DNA of 64,000 nucleotides from JACZSB01 sp965372015. GTDB taxonomy: Bacteria; Fidelibacterota; Marinisomatia; SCGC-AAA003-L08; TS1B11. The DNA lies in contig CBDVAP010000001.1 of assembly GCA_965372015.1 (NCBI GenBank), positions 3,178-67,177 on the forward strand. The letters run 5' to 3'. Made by a program: the position numbers and the translations under genes. The notes beneath the pieces were generated by a model. It was given only the letters and a program-made list of their open reading frames with translations, ran no database searches and had not been told where the DNA came from. Positions 28,179 through 35,766 of the stretch are shown here, one piece after another (within the stretch, counting starts at the first letter, position 1; the number at the start of each line of letters is the position of its first letter).

Positions 28179-29773
28179 GGCGGGGCTGGTTCCCGCTGTG
28201 GCCGGTGGTCTGCCTGAGCGTGCTGGGTGGTGCCGAGCAGGCCGACATCCAAGTTGGGAAAGTGTGGGTTTCGCCGTCGGTTTCCAACTATGGTTACCTG
28301 GGCAATTTCGAGTATCCCGGTGGCAGCCTGGACCATTACATCATTGAGTATTCCGCCCTGTTGGCCTACAAAGTCGCCGGACAGCAGGTGGTGCTGTTTG
28401 GCGGCACCTTGGGGCAGAGTGAGTTGGACTACGGCTTCTTCCGGGCCGACGGCCGCCGGGAGGACTGGACCCGGTCCGGTGACGGGCGCTCGACCCTGAT
28501 TCTGGGGGCCACCGCCGATCTATCGCAGTTGGCTGACCCCGGGCCCCAGCAACTCACCCACACCACCGTCATCCGGGCCTACGCCCACGAAAAGTACGAC
28601 GATTTCCTGTTGCTGACCCACCAGTTCACCAATTTGGGTAATGATACGTTGAGAGATTTCACCTTCGGCTACCACCTGCCGGCGGACGTGGGGGCCGGCG
28701 GGGTCTCCACCCCCGAACTGGACGATTGGACCGCCCTGGACTCTGCCGACGGCCTGGCCTATATGTACGATGACGACGGGGATAACGGGCTGACTCCCTA
28801 TTACGTGGGGCAGGCGCTGATGGAGGCGCCCGACCCGGCCGGGGGCCTGGGGAATGTGCAGTCCTGGACCGGTTTTTCATACTACCTGATGGTGGAGCCC
28901 ATTGTGGGACCCGCGGATCTATTGGATCGTATGACCGGCGGGTTGTGGGAAGACAGTCCCAGCCCCGGCCCCTATAGCGTTATATCTACGGTGGGACCTT
29001 ATACGCTCGACCCAGAGGCAAGCGTCATTTTCACAGTAGCGCTGGTCTACGGCGAAGGCCTTGATGGCTTAAGGGAAAATTTAAGTAATGCCCGAGCCCT
29101 TCGGGAGACCAACTGGATCATCCCGGCCGACGAGCAGCCGCCCCAGGTACCGCAGTTGGCCGAGCCACAAGTGTCGGGCCGACTGGTGAGACTGGAGTGG
29201 GACAGCCGGGCCGAGTCGGCCCCCGACTTTTTCCAGTACCTCCTTTACCGCAGCACCGAATCGGCGGTTGGGCCGTGGGAACTGCTGGACAGCACTATCA
29301 CCAACTCGATCACCGACCTGGACGTACGGGTCGGTTTCCCCTATTTTTACACTGTCCGCAGCGAGGATAGCCAGGGCAACCGTTCCGGCCGCTGGGGGGC
29401 ACTCTGCCGCACCCTAGACCCGGTGCGCCCGCTGAACGACTACAGCAGCACGGTGGGGAAGGTCAAGGTGGTACCCAATCCCTACCTGGGGGGCGCCGAC
29501 TGGGAGCTGGAAGACTACGAGAGTTCTATATTTTTCACCCACCTGCCGATTAGCTGTACCATAACCATCTTCGCCCTGACCGGCGAGGAGGTGATTGCCC
29601 TGCCGCACAATCTATCCGGCGACCAGACCCCCGACGGTTCCGGCGACGAGCGTTGGGATCTGGTCTCAAGAAACCGCCAGACCATTGCCTCGGGGCTGTA
29701 CCTATATCGGGTACAGACACCACAAGGGGAGTTTCAGACTGGGCAGTTTGTCATAATCAAGGGCGCCCGATGA
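28175..29773 (+). CDS. Exported FnIII-containing protein of the receptor locus
   Basis: 532 aa, GTG start overlapping the receptor stop. Signal peptide about 1-22. The large N-terminal beta-rich domain (about 25-310) is of unknown type; a fibronectin-III module lies about 325-415 (VSGRLVRLEWDSR, PYFYTVRSEDSQGN). The C-terminal module (about 425-532) has VVPNPY, TITIFALTGEEV, IASGLYLYRV and GQFVIIK, and resembles the beta-sandwich tails of exported FCB proteins. It is wedged by coupled overlaps between the receptor and the PorV-like barrel, so it is probably a surface partner of the receptor. Function otherwise unknown. Confidence 0.82.
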   Translation: MRRGWFPLWPVVCLSVLGGAEQADIQVGKVWVSPSVSNYGYLGNFEYPGGSLDHYIIEYSALLAYKVAGQQVVLFGGTLGQSELDYGFFRADGRREDWTRSGDGRSTLILGATADLSQLADPGPQQLTHTTVIRAYAHEKYDDFLLLTHQFTNLGNDTLRDFTFGYHLPADVGAGGVSTPELDDWTALDSADGLAYMYDDDGDNGLTPYYVGQALMEAPDPAGGLGNVQSWTGFSYYLMVEPIVGPADLLDRMTGGLWEDSPSPGPYSVISTVGPYTLDPEASVIFTVALVYGEGLDGLRENLSNARALRETNWIIPADEQPPQVPQLAEPQVSGRLVRLEWDSRAESAPDFFQYLLYRSTESAVGPWELLDSTITNSITDLDVRVGFPYFYTVRSEDSQGNRSGRWGALCRTLDPVRPLNDYSSTVGKVKVVPNPYLGGADWELEDYESSIFFTHLPISCTITIFALTGEEVIALPHNLSGDQTPDGSGDERWDLVSRNRQTIASGLYLYRVQTPQGEFQTGQFVIIKGAR

Positions 29774-30774
29774 GGGGCTCCCCGGTGACCCACTGCCGCT
29801 TCCGGGCCATGCTGGCGGTGGCCCTCTGGTTGAGCGCCGCCCCGCTGCCTGGGCAGGGTAGTTTCAATAAAGTGGGCACCGCCTCGCTGCTGTTTTTAAA
29901 GATACCGGTAGGGGCCCGGACGGTGGCCCTGGGCGGGGCTTCCAGCAGCAGCTATGGCAACGCCTATACCGTATTTGCCAACCCGGCCTCCATTGCCTTG
30001 GGTGGTGATAAGCGCCTGCTGGGGATGAGTTACACCCCCTGGCTGTTGGGCATCCACCACCAGGCCGCGGCCTACCAGCAACCGGTGGGCCGTAGCTCAT
30101 TCCTTGCACTGCACGCCCTGAGCCTAGTGAGCGCTCAGATGGAGGTCACCACTACCAGGCAGCAGAACGGCACCGGCGACCTGTTCCGCTTCCAGGACCT
30201 GGCTCTGGGTGTTAGTCTGGCGCGGCGGTTCTCGGACAAACTGGCGATGGGCATCACCGGCAAATTACTTTACGAGTCGGCCTACTCCGCCCAGGCCTGG
30301 GGTTACGCGGTGGATATAGGTACCTGGTATTGGGTGGGCGCCCGGAACATGCGCTTGACCATGGCCCTGCGGAATTTTGGGCCTGAGATCAGCTACAGCG
30401 GTACCTATAGCGATACACACGTGAAGGGTAACCTGCGCCGTAGCGAAACCTATTCGTACGGCAGTTTTCCACTGCCGCTGTCTTTCGTGTTGGGTGTGGC
30501 CGGAAACCTGGTGCAAGCGCAGGGGTATACCCTGGATTTGGCTTTGGAAGCGTTGCACCCCAACGATTATCTGCCAAAACTGCATTTGGGGCTGCAGCTG
30601 CGGACCAAGAACAACAGCTGGTTGGCAATGGGTTACAAAGTAAATTATGAGCAGGAGTCCTTCACCGCCGGTTTTGGACTGGACATGGCCAGTTGGTCCT
30701 TCGGATACGGCTACCAGCCCATGGTGAACTTCAGCGATATTCACACCATTTCCATAGGATTAGGATTGGAATAG
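29770..30774 (+). CDS. PorV/PorQ-family outer-membrane barrel
   Basis: 334 aa from the ATG at 29770 (ATGA overlap). Signal peptide 1-29. The mature N-terminus FNKVGTASLLFLKIPVGARTVALGGA followed by VFANPASIA is the signature of the PorV/PorQ (UPF0164) family, and the rest is amphipathic beta structure. PorV shuttles T9SS cargo to the cell surface; PorV-like paralogues also accompany TonB receptors in FCB bacteria. Its coupling to the receptor and FnIII gene suggests this copy serves the uptake locus. Confidence 0.88.
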   Translation: MRGSPVTHCRFRAMLAVALWLSAAPLPGQGSFNKVGTASLLFLKIPVGARTVALGGASSSSYGNAYTVFANPASIALGGDKRLLGMSYTPWLLGIHHQAAAYQQPVGRSSFLALHALSLVSAQMEVTTTRQQNGTGDLFRFQDLALGVSLARRFSDKLAMGITGKLLYESAYSAQAWGYAVDIGTWYWVGARNMRLTMALRNFGPEISYSGTYSDTHVKGNLRRSETYSYGSFPLPLSFVLGVAGNLVQAQGYTLDLALEALHPNDYLPKLHLGLQLRTKNNSWLAMGYKVNYEQESFTAGFGLDMASWSFGYGYQPMVNFSDIHTISIGLGLE

Positions 30775-30790
30775 CATTAAGGAGACTGCA

Positions 30791-32134
30791 ATGAAGCACC
30801 ATTTAGGGAATTTGTGGACCGGTTTAACCGGCTTGATCCTGGTGGCCGGCGGCTGCGCTGACGATGGAGGAACTGAACGCACCCCGGTCGACCTGCTGAT
30901 CGTGACCCCTTTCGAGATTACTATGAAGATCGATTCGAGCTTCCAGCTGGAGGCTGAGGCCCTGGATGTGGACAGCGAGCCGATTGTCGACGTGGAATTG
31001 GCCTGGACTACCACCGATGAGCAGGTGGCGCTGGTGAGCCAGACGGGACTGGTGACCGCCGCAGGCATGGGGGCGGCTTCCATCAGAGCCGCTGCCGACG
31101 AGGTGGAGAGCAACTTCTGCGATATCACCGTTTTAGGCGCACCGCAGACAATTGCGATCAGCCAGCCGGCCCAGGCTGTTACGGTGGGCGGAACGCAGGC
31201 GGTAAGCGCCAGGGTCTTCGATGGCCTGGGACAAGCGATCCCGGTGGAAGGGCTAGTTTGGACCGCGACCGATCAGACCAAAATCACCTTATCCCCAATA
31301 GTACCGGAGCCTACACTCGATCTCGACACCTGGACCGCCAATGTCACCGGTTTGGCGCAGGGCGTGACCAGCATTACCGCCGGCTATAGCGCTGTGGAAA
31401 GCGACCCGATCAACGTTTACGTGATGGCGCCGGTGTTCACTGAATCATTCAACGTAACCGATACCAGTGCCATCTCCCAGGGCCATTTCATTAGTGACGT
31501 CCTGTGGCAAGTGAACCATGACCTGGAAGGGGGCGAAAAGACCGGTAAGGCGACCATTGTCGATGATGGCGGCAACCGCGTATTGCGCATGACTGACCCC
31601 AGTACCGCCTATTTTACCAACCGGCAGCTGCTTTTGATGACCTACGGGCACACCGTCTATGATAGCGGGTTGGGCTGGCCGGACGTCACTGCTATGCTTA
31701 CCGGCCAGAACTGGCGTTGCAAGTTCCGGATGAAAGGCATGGACGACCCAGCCCTCAACACTACTGCGGAGTCGCTGGTAATATTCACCCAGTATTACGA
31801 GGCCGGAGATAATCCGTACTACCTGGTGTTCGCCCCCGGCCGCAACCGGGTGAGCGCGTGGATCGGGGCCACCCCGGCACCCGGGGCCACCATCCCGGAG
31901 TGGGGCTCCATGCCCGAGATCCGGTACGATGTCTGGTTCAATGCGGTGGTAGAGGTCTTCGAGGGGACCATGCGGGCGGAAGTCTATACCGGGACTGAGC
32001 CCACCGGCCAGTGGGATTACACCTATATCATCCCCAACTATACCGAGCCGGATGAGTATATCCCCGGCTTGTGGCTGGGGGCTTTCCTGGTGGATACCTT
32101 GTACGTGGACAATATAGAATACTCAACTCCATGA
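30791..32134 (+). CDS. Surface lipoprotein with Big2-type domains
   Basis: 447 aa with lipobox VAGG-Cys22. Two bacterial Ig-like (Big2) domains follow: about 33-115 (LVTAAGMGAASIRAAADEV) and about 117-212 (VTGLAQGVTSITAGYSAV). The C-terminal domain (about 215-447) is Trp/Tyr-rich and jelly-roll-like (FTESFNVTD, WRCKFRMKGMDD, VDNIEYS), resembling a concanavalin-like binding module. TAAGGAGA precedes the ATG. Big2 plus a jelly-roll points to binding of a polymer or surface; the ligand is unknown. Confidence 0.8.
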   Translation: MKHHLGNLWTGLTGLILVAGGCADDGGTERTPVDLLIVTPFEITMKIDSSFQLEAEALDVDSEPIVDVELAWTTTDEQVALVSQTGLVTAAGMGAASIRAAADEVESNFCDITVLGAPQTIAISQPAQAVTVGGTQAVSARVFDGLGQAIPVEGLVWTATDQTKITLSPIVPEPTLDLDTWTANVTGLAQGVTSITAGYSAVESDPINVYVMAPVFTESFNVTDTSAISQGHFISDVLWQVNHDLEGGEKTGKATIVDDGGNRVLRMTDPSTAYFTNRQLLLMTYGHTVYDSGLGWPDVTAMLTGQNWRCKFRMKGMDDPALNTTAESLVIFTQYYEAGDNPYYLVFAPGRNRVSAWIGATPAPGATIPEWGSMPEIRYDVWFNAVVEVFEGTMRAEVYTGTEPTGQWDYTYIIPNYTEPDEYIPGLWLGAFLVDTLYVDNIEYSTP

Positions 32135-32189
32135 ATGACTTGGCCCTTATCGATTTACTCGTAAAGATCAGTACAGCCAGTGCCCACAT

Positions 32190-33293
32190 ATGAAGGTCCA
32201 GCCGGGTATTACCATAATGATCGTGTTAGCTTTGATGGCTACCGGATGTGAGGACGATGAGCCAGTACGCGAGCAGATCGACAAAATCGTGGTGAGTCCC
32301 GGAGAGATTACGGTGTGGATCGATTCGACCTACCAGCTGGCCGCCGAGGCTCACGACGAGAGCGGTGATATAATGTCCGCTGTGGAATTCACCTGGATCA
32401 GCGCCGACAGCCAGGTGGCTCGTGTCAGTCCGACGGGGCTGGTGACGGCGGTGAGGACGGGATTGACCACCATCGGGGCCCGAGCCGATGGCGTAGTAAG
32501 CAATGAATGCCAGGTGACCGTCAAGGAAGTGCTGCACCTGGCGGAAGCATTTCCGGCGGACTTTCCGGTCATCCGGGACCAATTGACCGGTAATCCCTTG
32601 AGCGGCTGGGGAGGGTCGGGAGAGGTGCAACGGCGGCCGGTGGTGTTCATTCACGGCAATGGGTCCAATGCCGGTAGCTGGATAACCTTCGGGGAATATC
32701 TGTTGTACCAAGGCTATGCTCCTTCGGAGCTGTGGGCCATCAGTTACCTCGACTTCCTGGGCGGTGGCTCCGCCAACGGCAATTTGGCTAACCTAGAGGA
32801 TATCGATTTCTTCATCTCGGCGGTGATAACCTACACCGGCAGCGGACAGGTCGACCTGATCTGCCACTCCCTGGGTGTTACGGTGGGTCGCGCCTGGCTG
32901 AAGGCCTACGATACTTTTCCGCAGGTATCCCACTTCGTGGGCATCGCAGGGGCCAACCACGGGGTGGCCTTCTGCGCCGGCGACACGCTAAGCACGATCT
33001 GTAAGGAGCTGGGCCATCCCCAGTCGGAATTCCTCATCTGGCTGAACCAGCCGGACGAGACCCCCCACGACAGCCTGGTGCAATACCTGACCCTTTATGA
33101 CGGCACCGGGGTGGACGTTTTCTTCCCGGCGCAGACGGTTATGTCCGATGGCAGTATGGCAGACCTGCGAGAATCACCACTGCTGGAGGGCGCGATCAAT
33201 ATCCAGCTGGCCGGATTCGGACACGGTGGATTTCTGACCAGTCCGGTGGCCATGGACACCATCATCAGTTTTTTAGCAACCGGTGATCAGTAA
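32190..33293 (+). CDS. Lipoprotein lipase/esterase with N-terminal Big2 domain
   Basis: 367 aa with lipobox MATG-Cys20. A Big2 domain (about 28-112) is closely related to that of the preceding lipoprotein. Residues 145-365 form an alpha/beta hydrolase with oxyanion region VVFIHGNGSNAGSW, nucleophile elbow CHSLG (Ser227) and His345 (GFGHGG). It is like extracellular triacylglycerol lipases or PHA depolymerase-like esterases. Anchored outside the cell, it could release acids taken up by the adjacent receptor, symporter and acyl-CoA ligase. That link is inference; the catalytic fold is clear. Confidence 0.85.
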   Translation: MKVQPGITIMIVLALMATGCEDDEPVREQIDKIVVSPGEITVWIDSTYQLAAEAHDESGDIMSAVEFTWISADSQVARVSPTGLVTAVRTGLTTIGARADGVVSNECQVTVKEVLHLAEAFPADFPVIRDQLTGNPLSGWGGSGEVQRRPVVFIHGNGSNAGSWITFGEYLLYQGYAPSELWAISYLDFLGGGSANGNLANLEDIDFFISAVITYTGSGQVDLICHSLGVTVGRAWLKAYDTFPQVSHFVGIAGANHGVAFCAGDTLSTICKELGHPQSEFLIWLNQPDETPHDSLVQYLTLYDGTGVDVFFPAQTVMSDGSMADLRESPLLEGAINIQLAGFGHGGFLTSPVAMDTIISFLATGDQ

Positions 33294-33577
33294 TGGCGGT
33301 AGCCACAAGGTGGCATATAAGTGGAGTTGAATATCTTAAATAAATGCCTTAAATTATTATGTGGCCCAATGGCTCGGCTTTTCGCTGGATCATATAAGTG
33401 GCGACCGGAATGAAAATGGAGTCAAGGATGCTTCCGGAACTGGATATTCCACGAAGGTTTCTTAAAGCAGCAAAGGATTGAGGGCTGAACCGCCGGATCT
33501 CACAGTACTGCTTTTCACGATTCTCTAAATGAGTCTCGTTTGCTACAAACGCGAAGGTAGAATAGGAGTAAAAACGA

Positions 33578-34789
33578 ATGAATCTAACCAAGTACCTCCT
33601 GCTTAGTCTGCTGTCATTATTGTTGGCGATGTTCAGTATCGCCTGTGATAATGGAGATGGCGATGACTGGGACGAGGATAATGTCACCAGCGCGGAAGCA
33701 GTCAGGGGTGGACTGCTCTATGATAAATGGTGGAAAGTCACCGGCACCACCGAGCCTTCCACCGACCAACCGCTATGGAGTACGCAGACCACTAACGGCC
33801 GTGATGGCGGTGACACCTGGCGCTGCAAAGAGTGCCATGGTTGGGACTATCAGGGCGCGGCCGGGGCTTACGGTTCGGGCAGCCATAAAACCGGCTTTGC
33901 GGGTGTCTGGCCGGCGCGGGCTGATGTTTCCGAAGACGTCTTCGACCAGATCAGTGATGGCACCAACCACGACTTCAGTTCGGTACTGGCAGATGCTGAC
34001 CTATACGATCTGACCAAGTTCATCACCACTGAATTGATCGATGTGGGCACATACATCGATCTGGATACCAAGGCGGCCGACGGTAATCCCACACTTGGCA
34101 TGGCCCTCTACGAGAGTACCGACGCCAGCACCGGCGGCCAATGCATCAGCTGCCACGGAGCCGACGGCGAGAACTACGACTTTGGTGGTTTGAGTGCCCT
34201 GGCAAACGGCAATCCCTGGGAGACCCTGCACAAGATCAGGTTCGGGCACCCGGGCAGTTCACCGGCCATGCCGTCTACCGTTACCAAGGGCATCGCGGAC
34301 CCGGACGCAGTGGATATCCTGGCCTACGCTCAAACCGGCCTGGCACTCAATGGCGCCGGACTTATTGGAACCTGGGTGGCAAACGAGTCAACTGGTGATC
34401 TGGGCAATACAGGTGTGGGTAGCGGTTCACTGGCCGGGGCCGGCTGGAGCAACTACACCATGACAATGACCTTGGCGGGCACCTTCCTTATCTCCGGAAG
34501 CAATCCGTACGATGCTACCGGTGCAATCACCTACAGCGGGACCGTCACCATAGATCCCAGCGCCAGTCCGGAGGAGATCAACCTGACTATTACGGAAAGT
34601 AGTAATGAGTTCTTCTTCACCATCGCCGATTCACTACAACCGGCCCAACCGGGAATCTTCGAATTGAATGCGGCTGGAGATGAGCTGACCATCCAGTGGG
34701 GCGCCACGGCGTTCGGCATCCCCCGCCCGACGGCCTTTATGGTTGACTCTAATGGCGTCTATGACTCCGGTACGTTGGTGAAACAATAG
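33578..34789 (+). CDS. Di-haem c-type cytochrome lipoprotein
   Basis: 403 aa with lipobox SIA-Cys23. Two haem-binding motifs: C83-K-E-C86-H87 and C189-I-S-C192-H193; Met231 (SPAMPS) is a plausible distal ligand for the second. Residues about 270-403 form a beta-rich domain (TMTMTLAGTFLISGS, YSGTVTIDPSA) with no haem motif. AGGAG lies 10 bases before the ATG. It should carry electrons in the periplasm or at the surface; the partner is unknown. A strong hairpin follows its stop. Confidence 0.88.
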   Translation: MNLTKYLLLSLLSLLLAMFSIACDNGDGDDWDEDNVTSAEAVRGGLLYDKWWKVTGTTEPSTDQPLWSTQTTNGRDGGDTWRCKECHGWDYQGAAGAYGSGSHKTGFAGVWPARADVSEDVFDQISDGTNHDFSSVLADADLYDLTKFITTELIDVGTYIDLDTKAADGNPTLGMALYESTDASTGGQCISCHGADGENYDFGGLSALANGNPWETLHKIRFGHPGSSPAMPSTVTKGIADPDAVDILAYAQTGLALNGAGLIGTWVANESTGDLGNTGVGSGSLAGAGWSNYTMTMTLAGTFLISGSNPYDATGAITYSGTVTIDPSASPEEINLTITESSNEFFFTIADSLQPAQPGIFELNAAGDELTIQWGATAFGIPRPTAFMVDSNGVYDSGTLVKQ

Positions 34790-34799
34790 ACCATAAAGT

Positions 34800-34830
34800 C
34801 GAGGTAGCCCCCAGATTGGGGGCTACCTCG
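34800..34830 (+). terminator. Perfect 13-bp hairpin after the cytochrome gene
   Basis: Arms 34800-34812 and 34818-34830 (CGAGGTAGCCCCC and its complement) around a 5-base loop AGATT. There is no T-run after it, so it may be a transcript-end stabiliser or Rho-assisted terminator rather than a classical intrinsic one. Confidence 0.7.
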
Positions 34831-34892
34831 GCCCGGGATTGGATAAAGATCCTGAGGAGATTTTATTCAGTGGCCCTAAGATGGCGCGGCTG

Positions 34893-34991
34893 AAGTAAGG
34901 CGACGTTCAATCTAACGCCACTTTCCCGGATACGCTCCGGATACGCACAGAAATTTCACGACCGGCGGCTGCCTTCTTTTCGACCTGGCAA
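34893..34991 (+). repeat. 99-bp dispersed repeat, right copy (R2)
   Basis: Gap-free match to 18434-18532. The core is GGATACG-CTCC-GGATACG, two 7-mers 11 bp apart, then A/T-rich sequence and GGCGGCTGCC. It runs straight into a tRNA 3' end at 34993. This is the layout of a tRNA-targeted integration junction. Confidence 0.78.
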
Positions 34992-34992
34992 C

Positions 34993-35020
34993 AGGAGTTC
35001 GATTCTCCTACGGGCTACCA
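34993..35020 (+). other. tRNA 3'-end fragment (T arm, acceptor strand, CCA)
   Basis: AGGAG-TTCGATT-CTCCT forms a perfect T arm (34993-35009), followed by a 7-base acceptor strand ACGGGCT, discriminator A and CCA (35018-35020). No D arm or anticodon arm lies upstream; the 99-bp repeat sits there instead. This is the residue left at the far end of an element inserted in a tRNA gene. The amino acid cannot be told. Confidence 0.8.
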
Positions 35021-35025
35021 ACGAT

Positions 35026-35070
35026 ATCCCCGTCGAGAACCTCGGTTTTCGTCGGGGATTATATTTTTAT
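35026..35070 (+). terminator. Intrinsic terminator of the disrupted tRNA gene
   Basis: Stem ATCCCCG (35026-35032) / CGGGGAT (35053-35059), then the T-rich ATATTTTTAT. Placed 5 bases after the CCA end, it is the natural terminator of the original tRNA gene. Confidence 0.75.
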
Positions 35071-35628
35071 GATCTGCGACTCTCAGCCCAAACAACCCCA
35101 GACAACCCCAAACAAATGTACTTCTTGCCGGATACGCATTAATCAATCGTTTGAGGGGATGGTGTACCCTAAGGTAACAGACTGATGGTACTATGGAAGT
35201 TTCTTTTCACCGCACAGAGATTTACTTCACGTACAATACCGGGCAACGGACTCATAATCCGTTGATGAACGACTCGCTTCCATAGATCGCGATGCCCTCG
35301 AAACAGACAACGCAGTCATCTGGTTAGTACAAAGTGGGCATAGTTATTCACCTGGTTTTTCATTCCTCCAATATGCCGCTCCCTTGTTGTGGGCTGTAAA
35401 ACCTGCTTAAATCATATTCTGCCACAGTGACAGTCATCACCGATTTGGTCCCACTACGGTCCCACGGTTTGCTAAGGTATTGATAATCAGTGGCGTTCGT
35501 CGGGTTGATAGGCCGAAGAATTACGATTGACACTAGCACTTATCGTTGTCTTACACAATTCCAATCGAATACTCTGGGGAGGGATTGGAGGATCAGTCAG
35601 GACGGCCCGCTCGACCCTACAATATCTT
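35071..35628. other. Non-coding stretch with a tRNA(CAU) anticodon-arm relic
   Basis: No gene found. At 35244-35264, CAACGGA-CTCATAA-TCCGTTG forms a perfect 7-bp stem with a 7-base loop carrying CAT at the anticodon position; no matching D or T arm flanks it. Its 15 bases 35250-35264 recur at 52542-52556. A single GGATACG lies near 35133. Confidence 0.5.
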
Positions 35629-35704
35629 CACCAATTAAGGTTTTCCCCGATTGATTTTTTCGTTCTGTCTTACCACCAATTAAGGTTTTCCCCGATTGAT
35701 TTTT
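35629..35704 (+). repeat. Two exact 31-bp direct repeats
   Basis: Copies at 35629-35659 and 35674-35704, 45 bp apart start to start (14 bp between), beginning CACCAATTAAGG. They lie 60-140 bp upstream of the delta-60 giant gene and could be regulator sites. Two copies with a 14-bp gap are not a CRISPR array. Confidence 0.85.
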
Positions 35705-35766
35705 GCAAACGGTGCCTGTACCATTACAATTGACAGGGACCGTGCATCCATCAGAATGAGCATTAT

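Noticed and set aside
34993..35020. Complete tRNA gene
   Set aside because: Only the T arm and acceptor 3' strand are present; D and anticodon arms are missing.
35629..35704. CRISPR-like repeat pair
   Set aside because: Only two copies, a 14-base gap instead of a spacer, and no cas genes.
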